Assembly (NCBI GenBank): GCA_019239875.1
Contig: JAFAZI010000055.1
Location: forward strand, 1-33,923
Origin: Frankiaceae bacterium
GTDB lineage: Bacteria > Actinomycetota > Actinomycetes > JAFAQI01
DNA: 33,923 bases
Reading direction: 5' to 3'
The first letter of the stretch is position 1. Every line of letters starts with the position of its first letter. The notes under the pieces are model-generated. The model saw nothing but the letters and a program-made list of their open reading frames with translations. It was not told the DNA's origin and did no database searches. Position numbers and translations under genes: made by a program. Positions 8,195-15,682 of this stretch are shown here, piece by piece.

Positions 8195-9421
8195 GTGACC
8201 GATTCGCTGGCTGACATCGACCTTTACGACCTCGACCAGTACATCGAAGCCGTGCCGCACGACCAGATGAAGCGACTCCGTCAGGAGGCGCCGGTCTTCC
8301 GCCACCCGGACCCGCAACGCGAGGACGGGTTCTGGGCGCTGACCCGTCACGAGGACGTGGTGTTCGTCTCGCGAAACCCAGAGATCTTCTCCTCCCACGA
8401 GAAGACCGCGATGATCAACGAGTTCCCGGCGGAGCAGGTGGCTCAGCAGCAGATGTTCATGCTCAACCAGGACCCGCCGGACCACACCAAGCTGCGCAGC
8501 CTGGTCAATCGCGGCTTCACGCCGCGCATGATCGCGAAGCTCGAGGAGCGCATCCAGCAGACCTGCGACGAGACCGTCGCGCTGGCGCTCGCGAAGGGCG
8601 AGGGTGACTTCGTCACGCTCTGCTCTGCCGAGCTTCCACTGATCGTCATCGCGGAGCTCATGGGCGTGCCGATCGAGGATCGCCACAAGGTCTTCGACTG
8701 GTCCAACCGCATGGTCGGCGGTGAGGACCCGGAGTACGGCGTCACCGACGAGCAGCGGATGGGCGCCGCGACGGAGATGTGGGCATACGCGAGCGCTCTC
8801 GCCGCGGAGAAGCGCAAGGAGATCAAGGACGACATCGTCTCCAAGCTGATCACCCCGGACGAGGCCGGCAACGTCCTGTCCGAGCTCGAGTTCGACCTGT
8901 TCTTCATGTTGCTCGCGGTCGCCGGCAACGAGACCACCCGCAACGCCATCTCGGGTGGCATGTACGCGCTGACCCAGTACCCCGAGCAATGGGACCGGCT
9001 CAAGGCGGATGACAGCCTGATCCCCACCGCTGCCGATGAGATCGTCCGTTGGGTCAGCCCGGTCAACATGTTCCGTCGTACGGCGATGCAGGACGTCGAG
9101 GTCGGCGGCGTGCAGATCAAGGCCGGTGACAAGGTCGTCATCTACTACAACTCGGCCAATCGCGACGAGAGCGTGTTCACCAACCCCGACGTGTTCGACA
9201 TCGCTCGGGAGCCGAACCCGCACGTCGGTTTCGGTGGTGGCGGCCCGCACTTCTGCCTCGGTCGTCACCTCGCCAAGCTCGAGATCGAGTGCCTCTTCCG
9301 CTCCCTGCTCCAGCAGTGCGAGCGGGTCGAGCTCGTCAACGAACCGCGGCGGCTTCGGTCGAACTTCATCAACGGCATCAAGGAGATGACCGTCCGCTTC
9401 GTCCCCGCAAAGGCCGGCTGA
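8195..9421 (+). CDS. Cytochrome P450, CYP125/CYP124-like sterol side-chain hydroxylase
   Basis: The protein has 408 residues. The GTG start at 8195 follows a GAGGGG ribosome-binding site with 6-nt spacing. The I-helix oxygen-activation motif is AGNETT (Ala243-Thr248), the ExxR motif lies in DEIVRW, and the haem loop is FGGGGPHFCLG with the ligand Cys354. The segment around VQIKAGDKVVIYYNSANRDES and the end LRSNFINGIKEM resemble the CYP125 and CYP124 families, which oxidise the terminal methyl of cholest-4-en-3-one. The exact CYP family is undecided, because the haem loop is CYP124-like and the tail CYP125-like. No ferredoxin or reductase gene lies in the window, so electron partners must be encoded elsewhere. 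It is first gene of the KstR-controlled rightward operon. Confidence 0.88.
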   Translation: MTDSLADIDLYDLDQYIEAVPHDQMKRLRQEAPVFRHPDPQREDGFWALTRHEDVVFVSRNPEIFSSHEKTAMINEFPAEQVAQQQMFMLNQDPPDHTKLRSLVNRGFTPRMIAKLEERIQQTCDETVALALAKGEGDFVTLCSAELPLIVIAELMGVPIEDRHKVFDWSNRMVGGEDPEYGVTDEQRMGAATEMWAYASALAAEKRKEIKDDIVSKLITPDEAGNVLSELEFDLFFMLLAVAGNETTRNAISGGMYALTQYPEQWDRLKADDSLIPTAADEIVRWVSPVNMFRRTAMQDVEVGGVQIKAGDKVVIYYNSANRDESVFTNPDVFDIAREPNPHVGFGGGGPHFCLGRHLAKLEIECLFRSLLQQCERVELVNEPRRLRSNFINGIKEMTVRFVPAKAG

Positions 9422-9859
9422 ATGACCGAGGAAGTCCTGGTCGCAGACCACACGATCGAGTACACCTACACGCGCTCCACCGGTCCGATGATCGGCGCGT
9501 TCCTGACGGGTCTGCGTGACGGCAAGATCGTCGGCTGCCGCGGCGCTGACGGCCGGGTGATCGTGCCGGCCGTCGACTACGACCCGGTGACCAGCGAGGA
9601 CCTGAGTGAGACGGTCGAGGTCGCCGATGAGGGCGTCGTGACGACCTGGTCGTGGAACGACCGGCCGCTGCTCGGCCAGCCGCTCGACCACCCGTTCGCC
9701 TGGGCTCTGGTGAAGCTCGACGGCGCCGACACGTCGCTGCTCGCAGCGGTCGACGTCGATGACCCGAGCAAGATCTCGACAGGATCCCGCGTGAAAGCCC
9801 GGTGGGCCGAGGAGCGCGTTGGGTCCATCACCGACATCGCTGCCTTCGAGGTGGTCTGA
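9422..9859 (+). CDS. DUF35 OB-fold protein without zinc ribbon
   Basis: The protein has 145 residues. The ATG follows the P450 stop with no gap. The fold appears to be the DUF35 OB-fold: FLTGLRDGKIVGCRGADGRVIVPAVDY, then VVTTWSWNDRP, then FAWALVKLDGADTSLLAAVD and VKARWAEERVG. The N-terminal rubredoxin-like zinc ribbon of typical members is missing, with only one Cys present. The stop is one nucleotide from the next DUF35 gene, which does have the zinc ribbon. The pair may correspond to the single longer protein Rv3521 next to ltp4 and ltp3 in M. tuberculosis. Its role is probably as a partner or CoA-substrate adaptor for the Ltp thiolase-like proteins. Confidence 0.78.
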   Translation: MTEEVLVADHTIEYTYTRSTGPMIGAFLTGLRDGKIVGCRGADGRVIVPAVDYDPVTSEDLSETVEVADEGVVTTWSWNDRPLLGQPLDHPFAWALVKLDGADTSLLAAVDVDDPSKISTGSRVKARWAEERVGSITDIAAFEVV

Positions 9860-9860
9860 C

Positions 9861-10361
9861 ATGTCGGAAACTGCTGAAGCGCCGGGTCCGGTCACGATCG
9901 TCGAGACGCCGATCCATCTCGACTACAAGTTCACGCCAGGCGTCGCGCAGTCGCGCTTCCTGCGGGCCCTCGAGCGGGGCGAGATCACCGGGCAGCGATG
10001 CCCGAAGTGCCAGAAGGTCTATGTCCCACCGCGCGGCGCCTGCTCGATGTGCGGCGTGGCCACCGATGAAGAGGTCAAGCTCTCCGGCAAGGGCACGATC
10101 ACGACGTTCTGTGTCACGCAGATCCCGAGCCCTGGACTGGTCCCGCCGTACGTGACCGCCTGGATCCGGCTCGACGGCTCCGACATCACTTCGATGTTCC
10201 TGATCCAGGAGTGCGACCCGGCGGAGGTCCGGCTCGGCATGCGGGTCGAGGCGGTCTGGGTCGAGGAGTCCGAGCTCGTCCCCGACCTCGGCAACATCAA
10301 GTACTTCCGCCCGATCGACGAACCCGACGCCGAGTACGAAACCTACAAGGACTACGTGTAA
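9861..10361 (+). CDS. DUF35 protein with zinc ribbon and OB-fold (Ltp partner)
   Basis: The protein has 166 residues. The start ATG 9861 lies one nucleotide after the upstream stop. The zinc ribbon is CPKCQKVYVPPRGACSMCG, with ligands Cys47, Cys50, Cys61 and Cys64. The OB-fold follows (GTITTFCVTQIPSPG, YVTAWIRLDGSDITSMFLI, MRVEAVWVEE). In steroid degraders, DUF35 proteins such as ChsH2 bind a thiolase-like Ltp protein to form a retro-aldolase that removes the last side-chain carbons. Here the neighbours are two Ltp-like genes, so the same type of complex is expected. The following 52 bp hold a GC-rich palindrome at 10399-10411. Confidence 0.85.
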   Translation: MSETAEAPGPVTIVETPIHLDYKFTPGVAQSRFLRALERGEITGQRCPKCQKVYVPPRGACSMCGVATDEEVKLSGKGTITTFCVTQIPSPGLVPPYVTAWIRLDGSDITSMFLIQECDPAEVRLGMRVEAVWVEESELVPDLGNIKYFRPIDEPDAEYETYKDYV

Positions 10362-10413
10362 TGCACCCCACGAAGTTGATCGCCTCGCTCACAACTCCGC
10401 GGGGGCCCCGCGC

Positions 10414-11337
10414 ATGAAGAGCTTCCTTCGCGATGTCGCGATCGTTGCATCGGCCACGTTCGAGACGCCATCCGAGCCCTCGCGCAACGAGGTCGAGATG
10501 CTGCTCCCGGTCATTCACGACGCGCTCGGCCAGGTCGGTCTGAGCCAGGGCGAGATCGGCTTCACGGTTTCCGGGTCGAGTGACTACCTGCAGGGCTACA
10601 CCTTCGCCTTCGTCGGCGCCCTCGACGCCGTCGGGGCATGGCCGCCGATCCGCGAGTCCCACCTCGAGATGGACGGCGCATTCGCGCTGGCTGAGGCGGT
10701 CGCCTACCTGCAGGAAGGGCACGTCGACACGGCGCTCGTCTATGCCTTTGCGCGGCCGTCGCGCGGCGACCTCGACCGCACCCTGTCCGTCCAACTCGAC
10801 CCCTACACGGTGGCGCCGCTGTGGCCGGATGCGCGCGGTCTGGCCGGGTTACAAGCACAGGCGATGCGAGACTCCGGCAGGTACGGCGACGTCCCCGACG
10901 TCACCCCGACGTACGTCGGTGACGGCGTCACGGCGGTCATCCTTGCCACCGGCGATCGAGCCCGCGAGCTGACCAAGACGCCCGTCTGGATCCGCGGCAT
11001 CGATCACCGGATCGAGGCGCAGATGCTCGGCCTCCGCGACCTGGGGTCGTCGGCGTCGACCAAGCTGGCCGGGGAGGGTGCCGGTGCGACCAACATCGAC
11101 GAGGCCTACCTGCACGTGCTCTACCCACATCAGGAGCTGCTGGTGAAGGACGCGCTCGGCCTTGACAGGCAGCCCGTCAACACCGCCGCCGGCCCGATGA
11201 TGGTCGGTGGCCTGGAGCGGCTCGCCACGGCTGCCAAGTCGATCGCCGGCACGGGCAAGCGCGCGGTCGCGACCGCGACGAGCGGTGCCTGCATGCAACA
11301 GAATCTCGTCGCCGTGCTGGAAGGGGCAGCAGCATGA
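10414..11337 (+). CDS. ltp4: Ltp4-like thiolase-fold protein lacking the catalytic cysteine
   Basis: The protein has 307 residues from ATG 10414, shorter than canonical thiolases (about 390). It keeps thiolase-fold features: VEMLLPVIHDALGQVGL, the segment leading to ESHLEMDGAFALAEAVAYL, and a C-terminal glycine loop with SGACMQQN. Where thiolases carry the nucleophile Cys, this protein has EMDG, so it cannot act as a normal thiolase. The M. tuberculosis locus has the order DUF35 (Rv3521)-ltp4 (Rv3522)-ltp3 (Rv3523), as here. It is probably one subunit of an Ltp3/Ltp4/DUF35 complex; the function is inferred. The start codon lacks a clear ribosome-binding site and follows a GC palindrome, so the exact start is less certain. 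Confidence 0.75.
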   Translation: MKSFLRDVAIVASATFETPSEPSRNEVEMLLPVIHDALGQVGLSQGEIGFTVSGSSDYLQGYTFAFVGALDAVGAWPPIRESHLEMDGAFALAEAVAYLQEGHVDTALVYAFARPSRGDLDRTLSVQLDPYTVAPLWPDARGLAGLQAQAMRDSGRYGDVPDVTPTYVGDGVTAVILATGDRARELTKTPVWIRGIDHRIEAQMLGLRDLGSSASTKLAGEGAGATNIDEAYLHVLYPHQELLVKDALGLDRQPVNTAAGPMMVGGLERLATAAKSIAGTGKRAVATATSGACMQQNLVAVLEGAAA

Positions 11338-11356
11338 ACAGTCGCGTAGCGACTGT
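11338..11356 (+). other. Perfect intergenic hairpin inside the operon
   Basis: ACAGTCGC-GTA-GCGACTGT is an 8-bp perfect stem with a 3-nt loop, starting on the base after the ltp4-like stop codon. It lies 33 bp before the ltp3-like start, which has its own ribosome-binding site (GGGGAGG). There is no T-run, so it is not a classical terminator. It may stabilise the upstream message or be an operator. Confidence 0.5.
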
Positions 11357-11389
11357 CCGTTGTAGGGCGGCGGGCGGGGAGGTGGACGT

Positions 11390-12553
11390 ATGAGCAACAG
11401 AGTTGCGGTCGTCGGCGTCGGCCAGACCAAGTACGCCGCGAAGCGGCAGGACGTCTCGATGGCGGGCCTCGTCCGCGAAGCCGCGAAGCGGGCGCTCGAC
11501 GACGCCGGCATGACGTGGTCGGACATCGACGCCGTCGTGATCGGCAAGGCCCCTGACATGTTCGAGGGCGTCATGATGCCGGAGCTCTACCTCGCCGACG
11601 CCCTCGGTGCGGTGGGCAAGCCGATGCTCCGCGTCCACACCGCCGGCAGCGTCGGCGGCTCGACCGGCGTGATGGCCACGCACCTCGTGTCGAGCGGTGC
11701 GCACAAGCGCGTGCTGGTCGTCTGTTACGAGAAGCAGAGCGAGTCGAACGCCACCTGGGCGCTGTCGATCCGGCTCCCGTTCACCGGTGGCTCGGTGACT
11801 GGCGCCGGTGGCTACTTCGCGCCGGTCATCAGGGCCTACATGCGCCGCTCGGGAGCGCCCGACGACATCGGCATCAAGGTGTCCGTGAAGGACCGGTTGA
11901 ACGCGCTCAACAACCCGTACGCGCACTTGAAGATCCCGGACATCAGCGAGGAGATGGTGCGCGAGTCCCCGATGCTGTGGGACCCGATCCGCTACCTCGA
12001 GACGTGCCCGTCCTCAGACGGCGCGTGCGCGGTCGTCCTCACGGACGAGGACACCGCGAAGGGCACGCCGAACCCGCCGGCCTGGGTGCACGGCACCGCC
12101 GTACGGTCCGAGCCGACGATGGGTGCCGGCCGCGATGTCGTGAACCCGCACGCCGGTCGCGACTGTGCGAAGGACGTCTACGCGCAGGCCGGTGTCACGG
12201 ACCCGCGGCGAGAGATCGACTGCGCCGAGATCTATGTGCCGTTCTCCTGGTACGAGCCGATGTGGATGGAGAATCTTGGCTTCGCGCCCGAGGGCGAGGG
12301 CTGGAAGATGGTCGACGACGGGTCGACGTCGATGAAGGGCGACCTGCCGATCAACCCATCGGGAGGCGTTCTGTCGTCCAACCCGATCGGCGCCTCCGGC
12401 ATGTGCCGGTTCGCGGAGGCGGCGCTGCAGGTTCGTGGCATGGCCGGTGACCACCAGGTCGACGGCGCGAAGCTCGCGCTCGGTCATGCGTACGGCGGCG
12501 GCGCGCAGTTCTTCGCGATGTGGATGGTCGGCAGCGAGAAGCCGAACGCCTAA
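11390..12553 (+). CDS. ltp3: Ltp3-like thiolase-fold lipid-transfer protein / aldolase subunit
   Basis: The protein has 387 residues and a thiolase-superfamily fold. The N-terminus is VAVVGVGQTKYA. The nucleophile position reads RVHTAGSVGGST, so the thiolase Cys is replaced. Later come AEIYVPFSWYEPM, NPSGGVLSSNPIGASGMCRF and GHAYGGGAQ, which are marks of the SCPx/Ltp branch. These proteins act as retro-aldolases or unknown C-C lyases in steroid side-chain degradation when paired with DUF35 proteins. The ATG at 11390 has GGGGAGG about 8 nt upstream. The stop is directly followed by the SDR start. Resemblance to M. tuberculosis Ltp3 (Rv3523) and the neighbouring Ltp4 and DUF35 genes support the name. 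Confidence 0.82.
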   Translation: MSNRVAVVGVGQTKYAAKRQDVSMAGLVREAAKRALDDAGMTWSDIDAVVIGKAPDMFEGVMMPELYLADALGAVGKPMLRVHTAGSVGGSTGVMATHLVSSGAHKRVLVVCYEKQSESNATWALSIRLPFTGGSVTGAGGYFAPVIRAYMRRSGAPDDIGIKVSVKDRLNALNNPYAHLKIPDISEEMVRESPMLWDPIRYLETCPSSDGACAVVLTDEDTAKGTPNPPAWVHGTAVRSEPTMGAGRDVVNPHAGRDCAKDVYAQAGVTDPRREIDCAEIYVPFSWYEPMWMENLGFAPEGEGWKMVDDGSTSMKGDLPINPSGGVLSSNPIGASGMCRFAEAALQVRGMAGDHQVDGAKLALGHAYGGGAQFFAMWMVGSEKPNA

Positions 12554-13354
12554 ATGAGCGAGGAGATCCCGAACACCAGTGCGCTGACGTCGGTCGCCGA
12601 CAACGTCTCGTTGGCGGGCAAGGTCGCGATCGTGACCGGGGCGGCCCGTGGGATGGGGGCCTGCACGGTGCGCCGCTTCCACGAATGCGGTGCGACGGTG
12701 GTGTTCACCGACATCCTCGACGACGACGGCAAGGCGCTCGCCGACGAGCTCGGTGACCGTGTCGCCTTCATCCACCACGACGTCGCGGACGAGTCAGGGT
12801 GGGTCGACCTGGTGGTGGAGACCGAGCGGCAGCACGGTCACATCGACGTGCTGGTGAACAACGCGGGGATCCTGAAGTTCAACTCGATCGTCGACACGCC
12901 GCTCGAGGAGCTACAGCTGCTGCTGAACGTCAATCTCATCGGCACGTTCCTCGGGATGAAGCACGTCATCCCCGCGATGAAGCGCGCCGGGGGCGGGTCG
13001 ATCGTCAACCTGTCCTCGACCGAGGGTCTCGGTGGCACCTTGTTCTGCGGCGCCTACACCGCGACGAAGTTCGGGGTGCGCGGCATCACCAAGGTGGCGG
13101 CCATCGAGAACGGCGCCGACAAGATCCGCGTCAACAGCGTGCACCCGGGCGGGATTGACACTCCCATGACGCGGGCCGTCATGGGCCAGGAGGGCCGCGA
13201 CTACGTGGCCAAGCATGTGCACGGCCTGAAGCGGATGGGCGAGGCCGACGAGATCGCCAAGCTCATCGTGTTCCTGGCCAGCGACCTCTCGTCGTACTGC
13301 ACCGGGGCAGAGTTCGTGATCGACGGCGGCGCCACCGCCAACGCAGGCTTCTAG
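12554..13354 (+). CDS. Short-chain dehydrogenase/reductase, hydroxysteroid-type
   Basis: The protein has 266 residues. The NAD(P)-binding glycine motif is TGAARGMG (about 28-35), then DVLVNNAGIL. The catalytic tetrad is Asn126, Ser154 (NLSSTEG), Tyr167 and Lys171 (YTATK). The acidic TDILDDDGK after the second strand favours NAD+. The sequence resembles the 3-alpha,20-beta-hydroxysteroid dehydrogenase group (Rv2002/FabG3), with VNSVHPGGIDTPMT and the ending STGAEFV-like CTGAEFVIDGG. In this operon it could oxidise a side-chain 3-hydroxyacyl-CoA or a ring hydroxyl; the sequence does not decide. The ATG directly follows the ltp3-like stop codon, so translation is coupled. Confidence 0.9.
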   Translation: MSEEIPNTSALTSVADNVSLAGKVAIVTGAARGMGACTVRRFHECGATVVFTDILDDDGKALADELGDRVAFIHHDVADESGWVDLVVETERQHGHIDVLVNNAGILKFNSIVDTPLEELQLLLNVNLIGTFLGMKHVIPAMKRAGGGSIVNLSSTEGLGGTLFCGAYTATKFGVRGITKVAAIENGADKIRVNSVHPGGIDTPMTRAVMGQEGRDYVAKHVHGLKRMGEADEIAKLIVFLASDLSSYCTGAEFVIDGGATANAGF

Positions 13355-13384
13355 GTCATCAAGTCCAAGGAAGGGCTGGCAACG

Positions 13385-14560
13385 ATGCGCATCGCCTACA
13401 CCGACTCGCAAGCCGCACTGCGGGATGAGCTCCGGGAGTACTTCAAGACGATCGTGACGCCCGAGGTCACCAACGCGATGCATCACGGCGGGCTCGGCAC
13501 GCCGGAGTGCATGGCCGCGGTGCGGCAGATGGGCAAGGACGGCTGGCTCGGGGTCGGGTGGCCCAAGGAGTACGGCGGCAAGGGCTTCGGCCGGATGGAG
13601 CAGTTCGTCTTCTACGACGAGGCGCAGCGCGCCGGCGCGCCGCTGCCGTTCCTGTCGATCAACACCATCGGCCCGGCGATCCAGCAGTTCGGCACCGAGG
13701 AGATGAAGAACGACATCCTGCCGCGGATCCTCGGTGGGGAATGCTTCGTGTCGATCGGCTACTCGGAGCCGGGTGCCGGGACCGACCTGGCAGGCCTGAA
13801 GACGCGGGCGGTCCGGGACGGCGACGAGTGGGTCATCAACGGCCAGAAGATCTTCACGAGCCTCACCGATCACGCCGACTACATCTGGCTGGCCTGTCGC
13901 ACGACTCCCGACATCGGTAAGCACAAGGGCATCTCGATCATCCTGGTGCCCACCGACTCCGAGGGTTTCTCCTACACCCCGATCCACACGATCGGTGACC
14001 ACGACACCTATGCCACGTACTACGAGGACGTTCGCGTGCCGGTCGCCAACACGGTCGGCGAGATCGACGGTGGCTGGAAGATCATCACCACCCAGCTGAA
14101 CTACGAGCGGATCTCCCTCGCCGTACCGGCGAATCTCGAGAAGAACTACAGCGAGACGTTGCGGTGGGCGCAGGAGACCAAGCTGCCGGACGGCCGCCGG
14201 GTGATCGACCAGGAGTGGGTGCAGGTCCATCTCGCCAAGGTGCGCGCGCGGCTGGAAGCACTGCAGCTGCTCAACTGGAAGAACGTGTGGCAGGACTCGG
14301 TCGGTCAGGTCTCGATCGCTGACTCCTCCGCGGTCAAGGTCTACGGGACGACGCAGTACTGCGAGTGCTATGGCCTGCTTCTCGAGGTGCTCGGTGCGGC
14401 CGGCGTGCTCAAGGGCGACTCACCGGGCTCGGTCCTCGCCGGCCGGCTCGAGCGCGCCTATCGCGGCACGCTGATCCTGACCTTCGGCGGCGGAACGAAC
14501 GAGATCCAGCGAGATCTGATCGCCATCTTCGGCCTCGGCATGCCGCGGTCACTCCGATAG
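13385..14560 (+). CDS. fadE26: Acyl-CoA dehydrogenase, FadE26-like (ChsE4 subunit)
   Basis: The protein has 391 residues and the full acyl-CoA dehydrogenase fold. FAD-binding segments are SIGYSEPGAGTDLAGL and WVINGQKIFTS, and the C-terminal signature is LILTFGGGTNEIQRDLI. LNYERISL contains Glu241, a candidate catalytic base. It matches FadE26 (Rv3504) over long stretches as I remember it, including DGWLGVGWPKEYGG and GAPLPFLSIN. In M. tuberculosis, FadE26 and FadE27 form the alpha2beta2 dehydrogenase ChsE4-ChsE5, which desaturates the C27 or C24 steroid-CoA side chain. The next gene is FadE27-like, 30 bp on. A ribosome-binding site AAGGAAGG precedes the ATG. Confidence 0.88.
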   Translation: MRIAYTDSQAALRDELREYFKTIVTPEVTNAMHHGGLGTPECMAAVRQMGKDGWLGVGWPKEYGGKGFGRMEQFVFYDEAQRAGAPLPFLSINTIGPAIQQFGTEEMKNDILPRILGGECFVSIGYSEPGAGTDLAGLKTRAVRDGDEWVINGQKIFTSLTDHADYIWLACRTTPDIGKHKGISIILVPTDSEGFSYTPIHTIGDHDTYATYYEDVRVPVANTVGEIDGGWKIITTQLNYERISLAVPANLEKNYSETLRWAQETKLPDGRRVIDQEWVQVHLAKVRARLEALQLLNWKNVWQDSVGQVSIADSSAVKVYGTTQYCECYGLLLEVLGAAGVLKGDSPGSVLAGRLERAYRGTLILTFGGGTNEIQRDLIAIFGLGMPRSLR

Positions 14561-14590
14561 CCAACGAGACCTCGACGACAAGGACATCTG

Positions 14591-15673
14591 ATGGACTTCT
14601 CTTTTACTGAGGACCAGGTCTCGTTGCAGGGACTGGCCCGCGAGATCCTGACCGAGAACGCCACCCACGAGCGCCTGAAGGAGCTCGAGGCAGGCGGCGG
14701 TTCGGTGTACGACGCGGCGCTGTGGAAGCAGCTCGCGGCATCGGGGCTGACCGGCATCGCCGTACCCGAGGAGCACGGCGGCGCCGGTCAGGGGTTCCTC
14801 GACCTCGGCGTCGTGTTCGACGAGATCGGGCGTGCGGTCGCGCCGGTCCCCGCGGTGCCGACTCTTGTCACGGCGTACGTGCTCGGCAAGTCGGCACCGG
14901 ACGCGGTGGCGGAGCTGCTGCCGGGAGTGGCCGCGGGGGACACCATCCTCACGACCGCGTTCGGCGAGCCCGGCGATGTGACCGCCCGACAGGACGGCGA
15001 CGGGTGGGTGTTGGACGGCGAGAAGACCTTCGTGCCGTACGGCGCGGAGGCGGACGTCGTCGCCGTCATCGCGCACACCGACGCCGGAAAGGTCGTTGCG
15101 CTGGTCGAGAAGGGCGCGGCGAGCAGCGTCACCGAGCTGCACACCACCAACCACGAGCCGCAGGCACACCTCGGGTTCGACGGCGTGCGGGTCGCCGCCA
15201 GCGCGGTGATCACGGACCCCGAGGTCGCGACCGACCTCAAGCGGCATCACACGGCTGCGCTGTCGATGGTTGCCGCGGGTGTCTGTGCCGCGGCGTTGGA
15301 GATGACGGCGAAGTACACGTCGGAGCGCGAGCAGTTCGACAAGAAGATCGCGTCGTTCCAGGCAGTGGGACAGCGCGCCGCTGATGCCTACATCGACGCG
15401 GAGCTGATCCGGCTCACCGCTCTCCAGGCGATCTGGCGGCTCGCCGAAGGATGGCCGGCCGACGAGGAGATCGCGATCGCGAAGTTCTGGGCGGGCGACG
15501 GCGGCACCCGCGTTGTGCACGCCACGCAGCACCTCCACGGCGGTCTGGGTGTCGACCTCGACTACCCCGTGCATCGCTACTTCCTGTGGTGCAAGCAGAT
15601 CGAGCACGAACTCGGTACGCCGACCCGGCAGCTGATCGAGCTCGGCGGCTTGCTCGCCGCCAACCCCGTCTAG
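14591..15673 (+). CDS. fadE27: Acyl-CoA dehydrogenase, FadE27-like (ChsE5 subunit)
   Basis: The protein has 360 residues. It is the shorter, diverged partner of the FadE26-type subunit: N-terminal MDFSFTEDQ, central region without the usual FAD/catalytic motifs, and C-terminal EREQFDKKIASFQAVGQRAADAY and HLHGGLGVDLDYPVHRYFLW. This last block is typical of FadE27 (Rv3505). The FadE26-FadE27 heterotetramer has half the usual number of FAD sites, with the active site formed between subunits. The gene order is conserved with M. tuberculosis (fadE26-fadE27). There the next gene is fadD17; here it is a FadD19-like synthetase. An AAGGA ribosome-binding site precedes ATG 14591. Confidence 0.87.
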   Translation: MDFSFTEDQVSLQGLAREILTENATHERLKELEAGGGSVYDAALWKQLAASGLTGIAVPEEHGGAGQGFLDLGVVFDEIGRAVAPVPAVPTLVTAYVLGKSAPDAVAELLPGVAAGDTILTTAFGEPGDVTARQDGDGWVLDGEKTFVPYGAEADVVAVIAHTDAGKVVALVEKGAASSVTELHTTNHEPQAHLGFDGVRVAASAVITDPEVATDLKRHHTAALSMVAAGVCAAALEMTAKYTSEREQFDKKIASFQAVGQRAADAYIDAELIRLTALQAIWRLAEGWPADEEIAIAKFWAGDGGTRVVHATQHLHGGLGVDLDYPVHRYFLWCKQIEHELGTPTRQLIELGGLLAANPV

Positions 15674-15682
15674 GAGCACTTC

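Noticed and set aside
8111-9895. 594-codon minus-strand open frame opposite the P450 and DUF35 genes
   Set aside because: It has the same low-complexity Asp/Arg/Val/Leu composition, no recognisable motif, and would cover the KstR boxes.
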